DNA from: Hortaea werneckii
Taxonomy: Eukaryota; Ascomycota; Dothideomycetes; Mycosphaerellales; Teratosphaeriaceae
DNA: 64,000 nucleotides
Assembly: GCA_037044905.1 (NCBI GenBank)
Contig: JBAOKB010000154.1
Coordinates: forward strand, 496,001 to 560,000
Direction of reading: 5' to 3'
Positions 12,197 to 23,392 of this stretch are shown here, piece after piece (positions within the stretch are counted from its first letter, which is position 1; every line of letters starts with the position of its first letter). Position numbers and translations under genes: made by a program. The notes beneath the pieces were generated by a model that saw nothing but the letters and a program-made list of their open reading frames with translations, ran no database searches and was not told the DNA's origin.

Positions 12197-12852
12197 TTTA
12201 GATAGAGCGAGGCCTAGCACTTGAGACAGCCCGCAGGGTGTGGATGGAGGTGGAGTCGGTAGAGTGGAGTGAAGGTGGTCGCCGCTTGGGCAGTGTGGTG
12301 GTGGTGGTCCTTCCCATGTCCAGGAGCTCATCGAAGTTGTTAGCGCGAGCTTAGTTTCAAATGCATTTCATTGGCTGGGCGCTCCCGTGCGCCAAGATTA
12401 TGGCGACGACGGGAATTCTCGGGAGTCACTTCGCCTTCCATTCCGCTGCCTCTCCAATCGACGCCGTACGTGTGACCGACGCATCGTCTGTCTACCAGAC
12501 ACTTGTAAAACAGCTATTCCAGCCACAGCGAGGCCTCAAGCAGGCTCCCTCCACAGTCACAGACCCAGCCGTCATCCGAGGATAAATGCAAGCATCTAGT
12601 GCGAAGCGGGTAGAAACCCCACCTTGACAGACTCCATGTGGCAACCGTAAGGCGGATGCGAATGCGGGCAAGTGTAAGGCCCCACGGTACCTTCAAATAT
12701 TAAGACGACCCATTGCTACAGGAACTTCGCTTTGGCGATAACAGCTAATCCATGATCTGTTTTCCATTATCTTGTACCTTCAATATCTTGTGATAGCCAT
12801 TCCCTCCCAAACGCTTTCCACTTGAACCTGTCTCCAACGTCCCCTAGCGAAG
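12197..12852. other. divergent intergenic region CYT1/SDR
   Basis: Separates two divergently transcribed genes, so it probably contains both promoters. No conserved element could be assigned by eye. Open frames here have no recognisable domain. Confidence 0.5.
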
Positions 12853-13758
12853 ATGGTAGTAGGCAACATCACCCTGAAAGACAAGGTCGCCGTGGTCACT
12901 GGAGGCGGGTCAGGCATCAACCTCTGCTTTGTGCGCCTCGCCCTCCAAGCCGGCGCCAGAGTCCTCATCGCCGACCTGAAGCTCCTCCCAGAAGCTGAGC
13001 AACTACTAGCCGAGAACAAGGACCGGGCATTCTTCATGAAATGCGACGTCTCCAACTGGCGCGACTTGGAGAACATTCCTAACTCTGTTTCTCAAGCCTT
13101 CGGCAAGGACGCTGTAGCCGATGTCTGGATCCCAGGCGCGGGTGTCTTCGAGCCTAAGTGGTCATCTTTCCTGTACGACACTGAGACAGACCACTATAAG
13201 GCATTTCAAATCAATACCGAACATCCCATCAAATTGACAAGGATTGCTATGCGCTCGTGCCTGTCTGTCAACAAGCCATGTGTCGTCCTCATCACAGCTT
13301 CCACCGCAGGGTTCGTCGGAACATACGGAGCACCGCTGTACTGCGCTTCCAAACACGCAATCGTCGGCTTCACCAAATCCATGGGCCAAGCCGATGTTGA
13401 CGAGAACTGTAAGATCGTGTGTATTTGTCCCGGGATCGTTGCCACGCCCCTCTGGACCGGTGACGACGCGAAGCACGTGGCCAGTCAGTTCTCGTACAAC
13501 GAGAGCATGGCGGTGACGCCGGAAGAAGTTGCCGAGGCTATGATGGAGATGGTCACGAGCGGGGAGTGGGAGGGTGGGAGTATGATGGAAATCACCAAGG
13601 CCACTGGAAAGCGGAAGCTTGAAAGTATTAGGGCAGAGGAGAGGATTAAGGACAGCGGTTTAGACGCAGATGCGGTTGAAAAGTTCATGGACGGAATGCA
13701 AAGGCCGATCAGGGAAGTGTGGGCGAGGGAGAGAGGTTCGGCCAACGCAGCTAAGTAA
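12853..13758 (+). CDS. short-chain dehydrogenase/reductase
   Basis: Single-exon 301-residue protein of the classical SDR family, which oxidises or reduces alcohols/ketones with NAD(P). The cofactor-binding loop TGGGSGIN lies near residues 16-23, the strand-2 acidic residue in ADLK near 42, the catalytic Ser in ITASTAGF and the catalytic YCASK near residue 165, followed by CPGIVATPLW. The normal TGxxxGIG motif ends in Asn instead of Gly. An acidic residue at the end of beta-2 favours NAD over NADP. The closest known type is the fungal 15-hydroxyprostaglandin-dehydrogenase-like group; the substrate is unknown. It converges on IDO with about 100 bases between stop codons. Confidence 0.9.
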   Translation: MVVGNITLKDKVAVVTGGGSGINLCFVRLALQAGARVLIADLKLLPEAEQLLAENKDRAFFMKCDVSNWRDLENIPNSVSQAFGKDAVADVWIPGAGVFEPKWSSFLYDTETDHYKAFQINTEHPIKLTRIAMRSCLSVNKPCVVLITASTAGFVGTYGAPLYCASKHAIVGFTKSMGQADVDENCKIVCICPGIVATPLWTGDDAKHVASQFSYNESMAVTPEEVAEAMMEMVTSGEWEGGSMMEITKATGKRKLESIRAEERIKDSGLDADAVEKFMDGMQRPIREVWARERGSANAAK

Positions 13759-13861
13759 ACGCCGCTGAGAACTAAATCGAAGTGAAAACACTTTTTACCA
13801 ATGTCTTCCGCTTGAACATAAACACCCCGGCTTTGCTATGCTCGACAGCATCACCATCAGT

Positions 13862-15462
13862 CTACTGTCCGCGCTCCTGGCACCATCGATCGACTTCCTT
13901 CTGCAATTTGTCCCGCTGATCAACAACATTCTCCATCATTTCCACAACATCCTTGCTGACTCCCGCGCGCTGCTCAACCGAGATACCTTCCCACGTGGAA
14001 GTCATAAGCTTCATAACAGCCTGCAACTGGTTGGGAAGCCAGGTGACAATAGGACTGCCACCCGTCGCCGTCGGATGCGTGCTACGGCGGATGATGTATC
14101 TGTTTTCCGTCTTTGTTAGCCTTTCTTGCGATCAATTTGAACCTGGATGTCGTCGCAGGAACACTTACTCCCTGGCAAAAAGCCAGTGCCTCCACCTGAA
14201 AGACCTGACATGCTCCAACAACCGCAGGTACCTGACCGTCGTCTCGACATCGCGGCAGCAGTGCTCGCGCACGCCCACCTCTTCCGCCTGCTCGCGGACG
14301 GCGGCGAGGAACTCTCTATGCGGCTTTGGACGGTAGCTTCTGAAATCTTTGAGAATCTCGGTAAGGGGGTTGGTCGGCATGGAATCTGTAGCAGCCCGTC
14401 AAGCAGCGGGATCATGCTATCGTTGGCACCACTCTCGCCACGGAACGACATCGGCTTCCCGTCATTCTCGCCCTCGTAGATCACGCCGTCGGGGAACATG
14501 CTTTGGTTCGTGATCCCGAAGATGAAGGTACGGTAGCTGAGGTAGTCCTTGGGCTTGGAGTGGGACCACATGGACTCCATGCTTTCTTCAACTACCTTCA
14601 TAGTGTCGAGGAGAAGATCGAAGGCATCGTTGGTAGGCTCGGCTCCGGCGTTGGAAGCGACGGCATCGAGGAGCTGGGTCGCTCCTTAACCAGGGAGCCT
14701 GAGTGCTTGACCATGTCTACATGAGTGAGGACAAAGCCTGCCTCAGAGGAGGTAGGGTCGAGACCTCTTTCGAAGGCCCGGACGAGACGGAGGTTGCTGT
14801 AGTCCGAAGCGCCGGTGGATTGATTGGCGAAACGGTAGTTGTACAGGGTATACGCTGCGGCATAGGACATGAAGGGCGGGATGTCAAGGCTACAAGGGAT
14901 ATTATTTAGCATAATGGACATGAAGGTTGTTGCAATAGGCATACTCACAGCTCCGCGGTTTTGACAAGTGGACCAGCAATGCACTTAGGTAGTACAGCGC
15001 GACCCAGTCCGTAGCCTTCTAGACCTTTGCTCCAACGCTCCCAGCATGGCTCAAGCAAGTATGCGGATGCAAGGAAAGCATAGTCACGGAAAGCAGCAGT
15101 AGCTAAGGCGAGGTCTGGTTTGCCGTCGACAGTTTGGAGCTGGTCGATCTTGGGAAGGAGATCAGGCAAAGCACCGTTGTCGATGGTAGGACCGAGCTGG
15201 TAAGTGGCAAGCAAGCCAGGCGTTCCGTCTTCCTTGACAATAGGCATTTCTTCAAGTATCTTCATCAATGCATCAAAGGCTTGTGGCAAGTCGACAATAG
15301 GGGTGTGCAACGGCATGAAACCCGTTGATGTAGTGATGGTGAAAGGGTCTAGGGAGGTCGACAGTAATGTCGGATCGGCGTCGAGGTGTTGAGCGACAGT
15401 CTTAACCCCTTGGCATTGTTGTCTCCTTCCTCGGAGGCCAAAGAAGTAAGGTAAGGACTCAT
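13862..15462 (-). CDS. indoleamine 2,3-dioxygenase family, broken by three -1 shifts
   Basis: Heme dioxygenase that opens the tryptophan indole ring to N-formylkynurenine, first step of the kynurenine route to NAD. Recognised from TSTGFMPLH, RDYAFLASAYLLEPC, LDIPPFMSYAAAYTLYNY, FRTFIFGITNQSMFPDG, FRGESGAND, DFRSYRPKPHREFL (with the presumed proximal heme histidine) and ATGGSPIVTWLPNQL. Introns are at 14890-14948 and 14100-14168. Three single-base losses break the frame: in the C4 run at 15406-15409, at CC 14684-14685 and at GG 14381-14382 (plus-strand letters). Adding one base at each restores a continuous protein starting MSPYLTSLASEEGDNNAKG at 15462. It is either a pseudogene or mis-sequenced. 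Which of the fungal IDO paralogues it is cannot be told. Confidence 0.9.
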
Positions 15463-16578
15463 GATGATTGAACCTCAAATTTGTCTTGGCGTCACGTGGG
15501 CTCCGCTGTAATGAGGTTTAGATGAACAAGAAACTTTGAAGAGTTGAGAAAGGACGATCGAGCAAGCCTGGGGATTCGAGCTCATAAGTATCTGGAGGCC
15601 GGTTTTCGTTCCGGCCTCTTGTGGGCTTGTCGGATTTCTTGTGCTGCTCTATGAATGGCCTGGCCGGAATCGTACCGGCCTTTAGCGCGGAGAGGAACAC
15701 AATACTTCCAACGGGCCTTAGGGCTGCTGATAGGTGTGCTGAGTTGATCGCAACTCTCTTCAAAGGCTTAGATGGTTCCCAGGAAAGTAGGAGAGGTCGA
15801 CTACAGATGCCAGAGTTCGGCATAGAGCTTCTGGGGCGAAGCCTGAAGCCAAGGATCACGTGGCCCTAAGACAAAGGGAACTACGCCATTACCATCACCA
15901 CGAAGAACAGTCACTAGATCAAGCAGAGTTGCGCGGTGGCAAAGGTTGCAATCCCTTCATATGGCTATCGGCTTGATCTTCTTGGATTGGTCCATAGCGC
16001 GGTGAGACTTGACCGGATTGCAGGGGCTGCTGGAGGCTAGACAGACTTCTCGGTTTTCCGTTGATGTAGATGGCATTAAAGTTTTATGGTCCAGGTATTG
16101 TACAATCGCCTCGATACCAGAGGCCAGTAGTCAGAAAGAAATTGTCCACCATGGTGGTCAAAATGGCAAATCCGGAAGGCACGGGCAAGCGCGCCGTGCT
16201 GGTCGCCGGCATTGTAGATCGATTCGTTCGTGAAGGTTGCTATGCCTACCATGACTTTTCTTGTGAGCTAAAGGCCAGCCATGCGACGCATTTGCTGTCC
16301 ATGCCAGTCGAGAATGAAGTGCAGTGCATAGAAGAAAGAGACGTCACAAAATCGCTTCAACCAACGGCTTCATCTCGGTTCCGAGACCCCGAGAGCTGAA
16401 CCTCTCCAACCTTCAGGCCTACAACGGCAGCCTGCACCTTTCTCTTGGCATTCTACGCAGGACTGACTCATCAAACCACGCACCGTATATGACAAGGTCT
16501 CACTCCCTTCCAACTGTAAGATCTATTGAGGAATAGAAAAATCCAGTAATATCGTTGAAAGCAAAAGAAAGAGAAATC
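15463..16578. other. divergent intergenic region IDO/GFA protein
   Basis: About 1.1 kb between divergent starts. Open frames up to 113 codons (for example minus 15518-15859) show no motif. No gene could be supported. Confidence 0.45.
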
Positions 16579-17102
16579 ATGACCGAACGAGTAACCAAAA
16601 CCTCCACCTGCCTCTGTGGGTCCATTTCCCTGACTCTCACAGGCGAGGACAAGGGTGCGTGCATGTGCCACTGCAAGAACTGCCAACTATCCAGCGGCAG
16701 CTCTTTCGCCCACAACTACCGCCTCAGCAACGGCGAATTAAAGATCCTCAAGGGAGAAGATCTCGTACGCGAGTACGCAGACCAGGATACCAAGTCAGGC
16801 AATACTCTGTTAAGGCATTTTTGCGGGAAATGTGTGAGTCCTCATCCATGAATCTAACCACCAACCCCAACTTCTCGACATCACTCTGCTGCAACCAACC
16901 CACGAAACCCATGCTCAACTCACTAACCATTCGATCGAACTGACAGGGCTCCCCACTCTACATCAACACGCCCGAAGGATCCTTCTACGCTCTCATGGCG
17001 GGGACGATGCAGACTCAAGCCGCGCCTCAAGTCGAGTACTTTGTTGACAATAAACATCCGTGGTTGACAGCGACGGGTACCTCAGCCTCAACTTCCCTGT
17101 GA
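16579..17102 (+). CDS. GFA/CENP-V-fold zinc protein
   Basis: Member of the glutathione-dependent formaldehyde-activating (GFA) family, a small zinc-binding fold; most fungal members have no assigned substrate. Exons 16579-16833 and 16947-17102 join in phase (donor GTGAGT, acceptor CTGACAG) to 136 residues, typical length. The zinc ligands are visible as STCLCGS (near residue 12), MCHCKNCQ (near 35) and FCGKC (near 82), and the family signature GSPLYINTPEG follows immediately after the intron. The longer upstream reading starts at TTG, so the ATG at 16579 was chosen. Confidence 0.9.
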
Positions 17103-17510
17103 TGACAGGGGGTGCAGGCCCAATCATGTCCCAGGAACTAGCTTGAGATATACGACAGGTATTGTATTCAAAGCCTCGATTGTCTTTCAGCCTTAACACA
17201 GGTCTTGTCACTTCACTACCGGAAGCAAACGACGCGATACGTATATCAAGCCATACAAGATACTGAACTCTAAATCGGTTTCTTTCCGGAAGCAAAGGGT
17301 ATTGTCTGAATGTTCTGCTTTGTGCTTCAGTATTTTAAAGGATGCTATCTCCTATCACGGAGTTTTGAAAGTGTCGATGTTTGTTGATGTTCGTGTTTTG
17401 CGGGGGCAGTGAAAGTAAAACCTCATGACCGGATACGAACGCTCGCAACCTCTGATGCAGCGTAGCCATCACCCCTGAATAGACGGAAAGCAGCAACTTG
17501 ACCGCAGCAT
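17103..17510. other. intergenic
   Basis: Lies downstream of the GFA gene. No open frame with a recognisable domain was found. Confidence 0.5.
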
Positions 17511-17687
17511 TTAAAGCAACCGAAGGGAATCCTTTCGAGCGACGGTGGCAGCAATTGGCGAACGCTTCTTCGAACTGCCGAACACGCCACCGCGCTCTAC
17601 CGGCAAAGCAGTAGCAGCAGCAGCACCCGGTGTAACCTTCCTCCCATTCGCCTTGCCGAAGGAACCACTCGTCTCGGCACCGCTCAT
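17511..17687 (-). CDS. candidate 58-residue basic protein
   Basis: A short minus-strand frame from an ATG at 17687 to a TAA at 17511. It begins MSGAETSGSFGKANGRK and continues through an alanine run and RGGVFGSSKKRSPI. The composition (Gly, Ala, Ser, Lys, no long hydrophobic part) looks like a disordered small protein rather than random translation. It sits about 170 bases downstream of the tropomyosin stop on the same strand, so it could also be 3' UTR sequence. I do not recognise a family. Confidence 0.35.
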   Translation of the reverse strand: MSGAETSGSFGKANGRKVTPGAAAATALPVERGGVFGSSKKRSPIAATVARKDSLRLL

Positions 17688-17857
17688 TGCGACTTCACAA
17701 ACAGACCTCTCGCATTAGCACCGGTTTTTCATCTCGCCAGCAGACATGATCATGTCCCAGTCAGGGGCAGGAAAATAAAGACAATGGAGTGAATCGTGTA
17801 GATGTGTGTGTGTGAGGGAATCACAAAGAATTGGTAGAAATGAAGAAAGGCGGTAGT

Positions 17858-18566
17858 CTAAATGTTACCAATCTCCGAGACGAAGTCGTCCAGCTCCTTC
17901 TTCGTGTCGGCGTACTTCTTGGCCATGTCCTCGTACTTCTTCTCCCACTGGTCGCGGTCGTTCTCGAGGGCTTGGACTTTACGCTCGTAGTGGCCGGCTT
18001 TGACGTCGGTCTGGCGGAGCCTGCAAATGATGTCATGCGTTAGCATTTCCCACACGTAACCCCTTGATTCTGGAATGCTCCTCGCGGCACGTGAACGGAC
18101 GGCGAGATACGAGGCTCGCTCTGTGATGATGGACGTACTTCTCGTTGGTCTCGCGTAGCACCTTGTCGTTCTCCTCCGCCTCCTCCTCCAGCAACTGCAG
18201 CCGTCTCGTCAGGGACTCGTTCTGGGTTCCGTGCTGGGCGCTCTCGTCTGCGGCGGCCTTGGCGTCCTTGTGCATGCCCTCTAGCTTCTCGACCTCGGAC
18301 TCGAGCATCTGATTCTTGTGCTGTAGGGACGTGATCTCCTGCTCCTTGGACAGGTTCTCCTGCTCGAGCGTCTTCACCTTGGCGGCGAGCTCGTCGACTT
18401 TGGCGGCGGAATCGTCGGCTTCAATGCGGAGGGCATTCATGCGCTGAAGAGGGAGAGAGAAGACGATTAGCGAGCGGCTCATGCATTATTTGCATGGGTG
18501 GCCATATAGCCGTTTGGAGGGGCATTAGGAGATGATTGGGAGGCTTACCTTCTTGATGGCGTCCAT
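17858..18566 (-). CDS. tropomyosin
   Basis: Coiled-coil protein that polymerises head-to-tail along formin-made actin filaments (cables and the cytokinetic ring). Exons 18566-18549, 18443-18139 and 18020-17858 give exactly 161 residues, the size of the short fungal tropomyosin (Cdc8 of fission yeast). The tiny first exon encodes MDAIKK. The rest is an unbroken heptad pattern rich in Glu, Lys, Leu and Ala (for example VDELAAKVKTLEQEN) ending ELDDFVSEIGNI, the polymer overlap region. The splice phases agree and the sequence has no frame errors. Confidence 0.95.
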
Positions 18567-19025
18567 GGTTGCGGTGACGGTGGATTGAGGTTGACGTGGA
18601 AGTGTGTTTCGTAGATGGGAGCGGAGTTGGTATGTGTGATGAGGTGGTGTAGTGGTGGTGGTGATGGGTAGAAGTAGCAACTTGAAGTCTCCCTAGTGTA
18701 GACGAGTCAATCCTAAGGCAACTGGACTGGACTGGTGCTGATGGGGACAGCGGGAGGTGGAAGCTTGAGCCAGCACATCCCACCCACAAACAGAAACGGC
18801 GAGGAAACCGCGACTCGCTCCAGGGTCCGCCCCCCGCTATCCCGATTGGGTAAGATTCTGTCAACACACACCGAGTCGCTTCGCAACATCACCTCGTCCA
18901 CCTTCAGTCATCATCTCTCCGCATTGCACTACTACAACTCGACAAACGTCTCAACTGGTTGATGAATTGATTGAGTATTAGATGGATATACCCGGGCGCG
19001 CGCTCGCTGAACACAATCATCAACC
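18567..19025. other. divergent intergenic region
   Basis: About 460 bases between the starts of tropomyosin and the TP-rich protein gene. It includes a GC-rich GGGCGCGCGCTCGC stretch just before the plus-strand start. It probably carries both promoters. Confidence 0.45.
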
Positions 19026-20506
19026 ATGTTCGCAACGCGTAACCACAACGAGAATGCCATTTACGAGCAACAGACAGCCGCCGCCGCAAAGCCATTAAAC
19101 CAAGGCCTCAAAGGGCTGCAACCCAAAACGCCCGGCGCTAAGGGTGTGAACAAGACGCCGTTCTCCAAAAAGCACAATGATGAGAACGCGTCTTTTGGCG
19201 CCGGCAAGACGGCTGGCAAAGGCGGAGACGGAGGCAAAGCAGACATGAGCGCTTTCGTGACGCCTGCTGGTATGTAGATGCTACCAACAACCTCTCAGAT
19301 CATCGCTCAACTTCTTCTAACTCCATTAAGGCCCACGAAGCAGAGCCCTCTAGGTGCGAAGACAACAAACGCCAAGGCGCTTCAGACCCCAGCTCCAGGG
19401 CCAAATCAGGAGAAGCCCTCAGCAAAGCCGACTTCGCCACGTCTACGCAGGGGTAAGGTCAAGATCCACACGGCCGAGGCCGATCCACTGGAGAGCCAGG
19501 ATGGTGTACCTGATGTTGAGTATATGCCACCTAGAGGCGAGCCGCTGCCGGACAACCCAGACGACATCTACCCGCATGACACGAACTACCCGCAATTTCA
19601 AGGGAGCCAATATGACGAAAGGCTGGTGGTCTGAAACAAAACCCAGGAGTAACCGCGAACCCGAGGACTTCTTTTTGGTGACTTCGACAAAAAATTCGAG
19701 GAGCTGGAACAGAAGGAGAAAGTGCAAAAAGCAGCGGCAACGGCTTCGGCCAACGCCAAGAAGCAATCAGCTCCACTGTCCTCTCGAGCTCTATCCAGAT
19801 CGAATGCGCCCATCAAGAACTCAGCCCCCACAATTAAAAAGGCTCCTTCAACTCTAACCTCCAAAACCGCCGCTTCAGCTTTATCCTCCCAACAACAACC
19901 AAAGGCCACTTCCCGAGCAGTCCCCTCCTTCGCCGCACCAACAGCTGCAGCCAAAGCCCGCGCTCCTTCCAGCATCCTCCCTTCGCGCAGTAAACCGCCA
20001 ATCTCAAACCCTTATCCCAATGTCCGCGGTAACGTCGGCAGACCGGGAAAAGCGACAACGACAGCGACAGCAACAGCGCCGACTGCCTCCTCCCACACAG
20101 CAGCCCGCGTAGCGTCAAATTCTACTCTCGGATACTCGCGCGGCCGACAAGTGTCGGCTAATCGACACAAAACCCCGCTGCAGGATCTGTACCAAGCTCC
20201 TCCTCCCTCTCATGCCTCTCTGCCAGGGGCAAAGGATGAGGAGAAGGACACAGTACCTGAATCATACCAACCTCAAGCTATGAACTCGACGACCGATGGC
20301 AAGCAGGACCGGGAGAGGACGAATTTTGACGATTTGCTCGGTTTACAGGGACTTGGTTTGGATGGAGGGAAGAAGGGGGCGATGTGGATCGGAGCGATGA
20401 TGAAGACGATGTTGGGCTGTTAGGAGGCAGGAGGATCGAAGATTGGGGTAGTGAAGATGAAGGCGAGTTGCTTGGGGATTTCCAATTACCGTCTATCCAG
20501 GACTAA
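19026..20506 (+). CDS. TP-rich, acidic-tailed protein of unknown function, four frame shifts
   Basis: Starts MFATRNHNENAIYEQQ at 19026. It has several TP sites (PKTPGAK, NKTPFSKKHNDEN, FVTPAG), a short intron from 19271, then APLGAKTTNAKALQTP, PDVEYMPPRGEPLPD, MTKGWWSE, FDKKFEELEQKEKV (coiled coil), a long Ser/Ala/Pro/Lys-rich linker and a strongly acidic C-terminus (RSDDEDDVGLL, EDWGSEDEGELLGD) ending at 20506. The frame is broken at CCC 19346-19348 (-1), TTT 19596-19598 (+1), T5 19672-19676 (-1) and G5 20375-20379 (-1). The EN-rich N-terminus, TP sites and acidic tail are reminiscent of securins, but that is only an analogy. Expression probably starts from the region shared with tropomyosin. 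Confidence 0.75.
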
Positions 20507-21252
20507 GACAATTATCGAGATGATGGGGGAGTTGTCAAAGGAGAGGAAGAGAGAGGAGAATGGCGGGGAGGCATGAACCCCGGAAAAGTGGTCTCAGGTG
20601 GAGATCATTCACACTCGTTTCTCACTATTTCCTTTTAACTTTTCGTTGCCCTCCTTTCTGGGCACAGCGTGGGACAGGTTATCAAGGGAGTTGGAAAGAG
20701 ATTTGGAAGAGTTGGCGTTTTGATGGGCTTTTTTTTTTATGGGATACCAAGGGGAACATCAGAATGGAAGTGCGACGTTTTCGAGAATCAAAGATTGAAA
20801 TGTTTTTTTTTTCCTTTCAAAAAAAAATTAAAAAAGAAAAAAAGAAAATAGAAGCAGAAGAAGAAGGTTGAAATGGTTTAATGGAGAGCTCACTTTGTCG
20901 AAATTAATTGTTGAGAAATACTATACCCCTAGACAAGTACTCAAAAACTTCGTTTCTATTCCCTTTCTTCCCTTTCCCGAGGCCCTTTCACCTTCATGGT
21001 GTCAATACCAAACGAGAAAAATGAAATAAAATATGTAAATCAAAAATCAAAAACAAAACATAAAAGAAACTCATGCAGTGCCGAGACCACCATAAGGATG
21101 AGGATAAAAATGGCTAACATTCCCCAAAAAATAAAAATATCTGTACAGGTTCTTCCCTTCCCATCCTTTCCCATTTCCCCCTTAACCCCGCAAACTCATG
21201 ATCAAAACCCTCTCAAGGAATTTCCATGCCGTATGACACACACTCTCTCTCT
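20507..21252. other. convergent 3' region with A/T homopolymers
   Basis: Lies between convergent stop codons. It contains long T and A runs (about 20730, 20804 and 20820-20850) typical of 3' UTR and polyadenylation context. Open frames here are low-complexity. Confidence 0.5.
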
Positions 21253-22429
21253 CTACTGCTTCCCCTTATTCTGGGCCTGGGGACCCATGTCCTTGGAGAA
21301 AGCGGCATAGCTGACTTCGAGGCCGGCGATGGCGGTCAGACCCACGTAGAGGATCAGGAGGAGGAGGATGGTGACTGAGAGGCCCATGAAGAGGGCTAGA
21401 GGGGTGAGGGTTAGTGGGAGCCGAGTTATGGTGGAGAGATGGGGAGAGGGAAAGGGAAAAGTGTGGGTGAGAAAGGGAATCGCGTGGGTTTGGGGGTTAA
21501 TGATGGGGCGGGGCGATGCGGCTTACCGGGTGTGAGGAATTGGTATTTCTCGAACAGGCCGAAGTCGGTCTGGGTGTTGTCTTGATTTTTGTGCTTGCTG
21601 TCCTTGTTGTCACCGCCTTTCTCACGCGCGGAGAGGGCCTGCTTCCTGTGGTGGTCAAGGTCGCGTTTGAGGTCGGTGTGGAGAGCAGAGGGGTATGGGT
21701 CGTCCATCTCGTAGGGGAGGTCGACGTGCTCGGTTGTTGGCGAGCCGGAAGCTGGGCGGGAGGTGTAGATGAGCGTGTAGGATTTGCCGGCCTTGTCGAG
21801 CTTGGAGAGGCGGGTGGAGATGTAGTCGTCTAGATATCTCCGGGTCAGCAAGGTGTTTCTTCGATGGTGTCAGGGACACAGAAAGACGGGTGGGGCATAC
21901 CAGTCTCCTTCAGCATCTTCTCCCGCTCAGATGCAGTCTTGGTTGCCGTGAGATCGTACGGCAGCCATGGCAGACTGACGGTGCTTCCCACATCATCCCT
22001 CTTCTCCCATGCGGCCTCGTCTTCGCGGCTGTAAAGGCCCAGGTAGTTGTCACTGCATGCGCTTGACCCCTCGATCGCCACACTCCGGGCATCTATCCCT
22101 CCCAGCACGTTCGGAATCTCTGCTACCTGGCCCTGTGCCGCCTGCAAGGTGGCGATGCGCTTGCTCAGCTTCGGCATGGAGCTCGCGTCCCGGACATCCT
22201 CGCTGCGGAGACCGGACTGGGCGAGGAGGATGTAGAGGTGATCGTCGCAGCTGGCGAACGTCTGGGCGAGCTGGGAGGAGAGATGTTGTTCGGAAGTGAT
22301 CTGCTGGCTCGCGATGGGGTTCGGTCGTGAATGATCGCTGCTGAACATGACGAAGGGCGAGGCATTCTGGAGAGCCTGGACGCCACTGCAGGCTGCCAGG
22401 AGCAGAGCAGGGACGGTTCTTGAAAGCAT
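21253..22429 (-). CDS. BIG1: BIG1-like ER membrane protein
   Basis: Fungal relative of the V-ATPase assembly factor family (BIG1/ATP6AP1). In yeast it is an ER protein needed for normal beta-1,6-glucan and V-ATPase function. Exons 22429-21901, 21829-21527 and 21395-21253 join in phase to 324 residues. The start at 22429 gives a signal peptide (MLSRTVPALLLAACSGVQA) followed by SPFVMFSSD; the open frame extends upstream to 22495 but would bury the signal. The luminal part is Ser/Asp-rich. The signature FEKYQFLTPG precedes the transmembrane segment LSVTILLLLILYVGLTAIAG and the tail VSYAAFSKD. Introns use GTATGC...CTAG and GTAAGC...CTAG. No frame errors. Confidence 0.88.
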
Positions 22430-22712
22430 CTTGGTATTCAACTGATCAATGAATGAATCATCAATCATCTTAATCAATCCTTGTCTCACGCGCATCTGAC
22501 ACTTAGACTGTAGCTTGAGATAGGTACATGCTATGTAGTGTGTAGTATGTGTAGCTCAGGTATCGCCTGGGCCCTGACGTACGATTCTCCCGAATTATCT
22601 CCGGCGCGCAGCTCCCGCCGTGAAGTTTGGGCCCCGAACAATAAATCCATTTTCACATGCAACAAATTGAACTGCCCAATCCACCGACCTCCCCACCCCT
22701 TCAACACAAAAT

Positions 22713-23392
22713 ATGGCACCAGCAATGAAAAAGCGTCGTATCGACGCTACACCCGTCGAAGAGCTCACCTTCGACCCTTCCGCCCGGAACGAGTACCTAA
22801 CCGGCTTCCACAAGCGCAAGCAAGCCAGAATCGAAAATGCGCGGGAGACAGCCAAGAAGCGGGATAAGGAAGAGAAAGTGCGTGAGCGGCAGGAGATGCG
22901 GAAGCAGAAGGAGGATCTGGAGAAGCATGTCCGAGAAGTGAATCAGGAGCTGCGGAAGCAGAATCCGGATTTGGAAGGGAAAGATGATGGGGAGGAGAGC
23001 GATGCAGAGGATGGAGATGAGGAGTGGAAGGGCTTTGAGGAAGGCGATGCGAAGGACGGGATAGGAGAAGATGAGGAGTATGTGGACGAAGACAAGTATA
23101 CGACTGTCACGGTGGAAGCGATGGGTGGGTCTGACGACGATGACGAGGAAGAGTCAGGAGAGCCGATAAAAGCTGCTGCTTCGGCGCAAGTGGCGGAGCA
23201 GAAGAATGCTAATGGTGATCACAAGACGGAAAAGAAACGCGCCTGGAGTAAAAAGAACCCGAACGAGAAGCCGAAGCAGAAGAAGCACAAGTTCCGGTAT
23301 GAGAGTAAAGCGGAGCGGCAGGTGACGAGGCAGCAGCAAAGAAGAAGAATAGTAAGGCGGCTAAGGCGCGACGCGAAAAGGGTGGGAAATGA
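22713..23392 (+). CDS. RRP17: ribosome biogenesis protein of the Rrp17/Nop25 family, one frame shift
   Basis: Nucleolar RNA-processing factor for 60S subunit maturation. The N-terminus (MKKRRIDATPVEELTFDPSA then EYLTGFHKRK) and the basic RIENARETAKKRDKEEK helix are the family's diagnostic region. An acidic middle and a basic tail with KHKFRYESKAER follow. After ERQVTR the frame slips at GG 23329-23330; one additional G gives AAAKKKNSKAAKARREKGGK and a stop at 23392. As read, the wrong frame adds about 50 unrelated residues. Rrp17 is essential in yeast, which argues for a sequence error. Divergent from BIG1 with 283 bases between starts. Confidence 0.88.

Noticed and set aside
12853..17102. 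Secondary-metabolite or tryptophan-catabolic cluster of SDR, IDO and GFA protein
   Set aside because: No backbone enzyme, transporter or cluster regulator is present; IDO and SDR are merely convergent neighbours.
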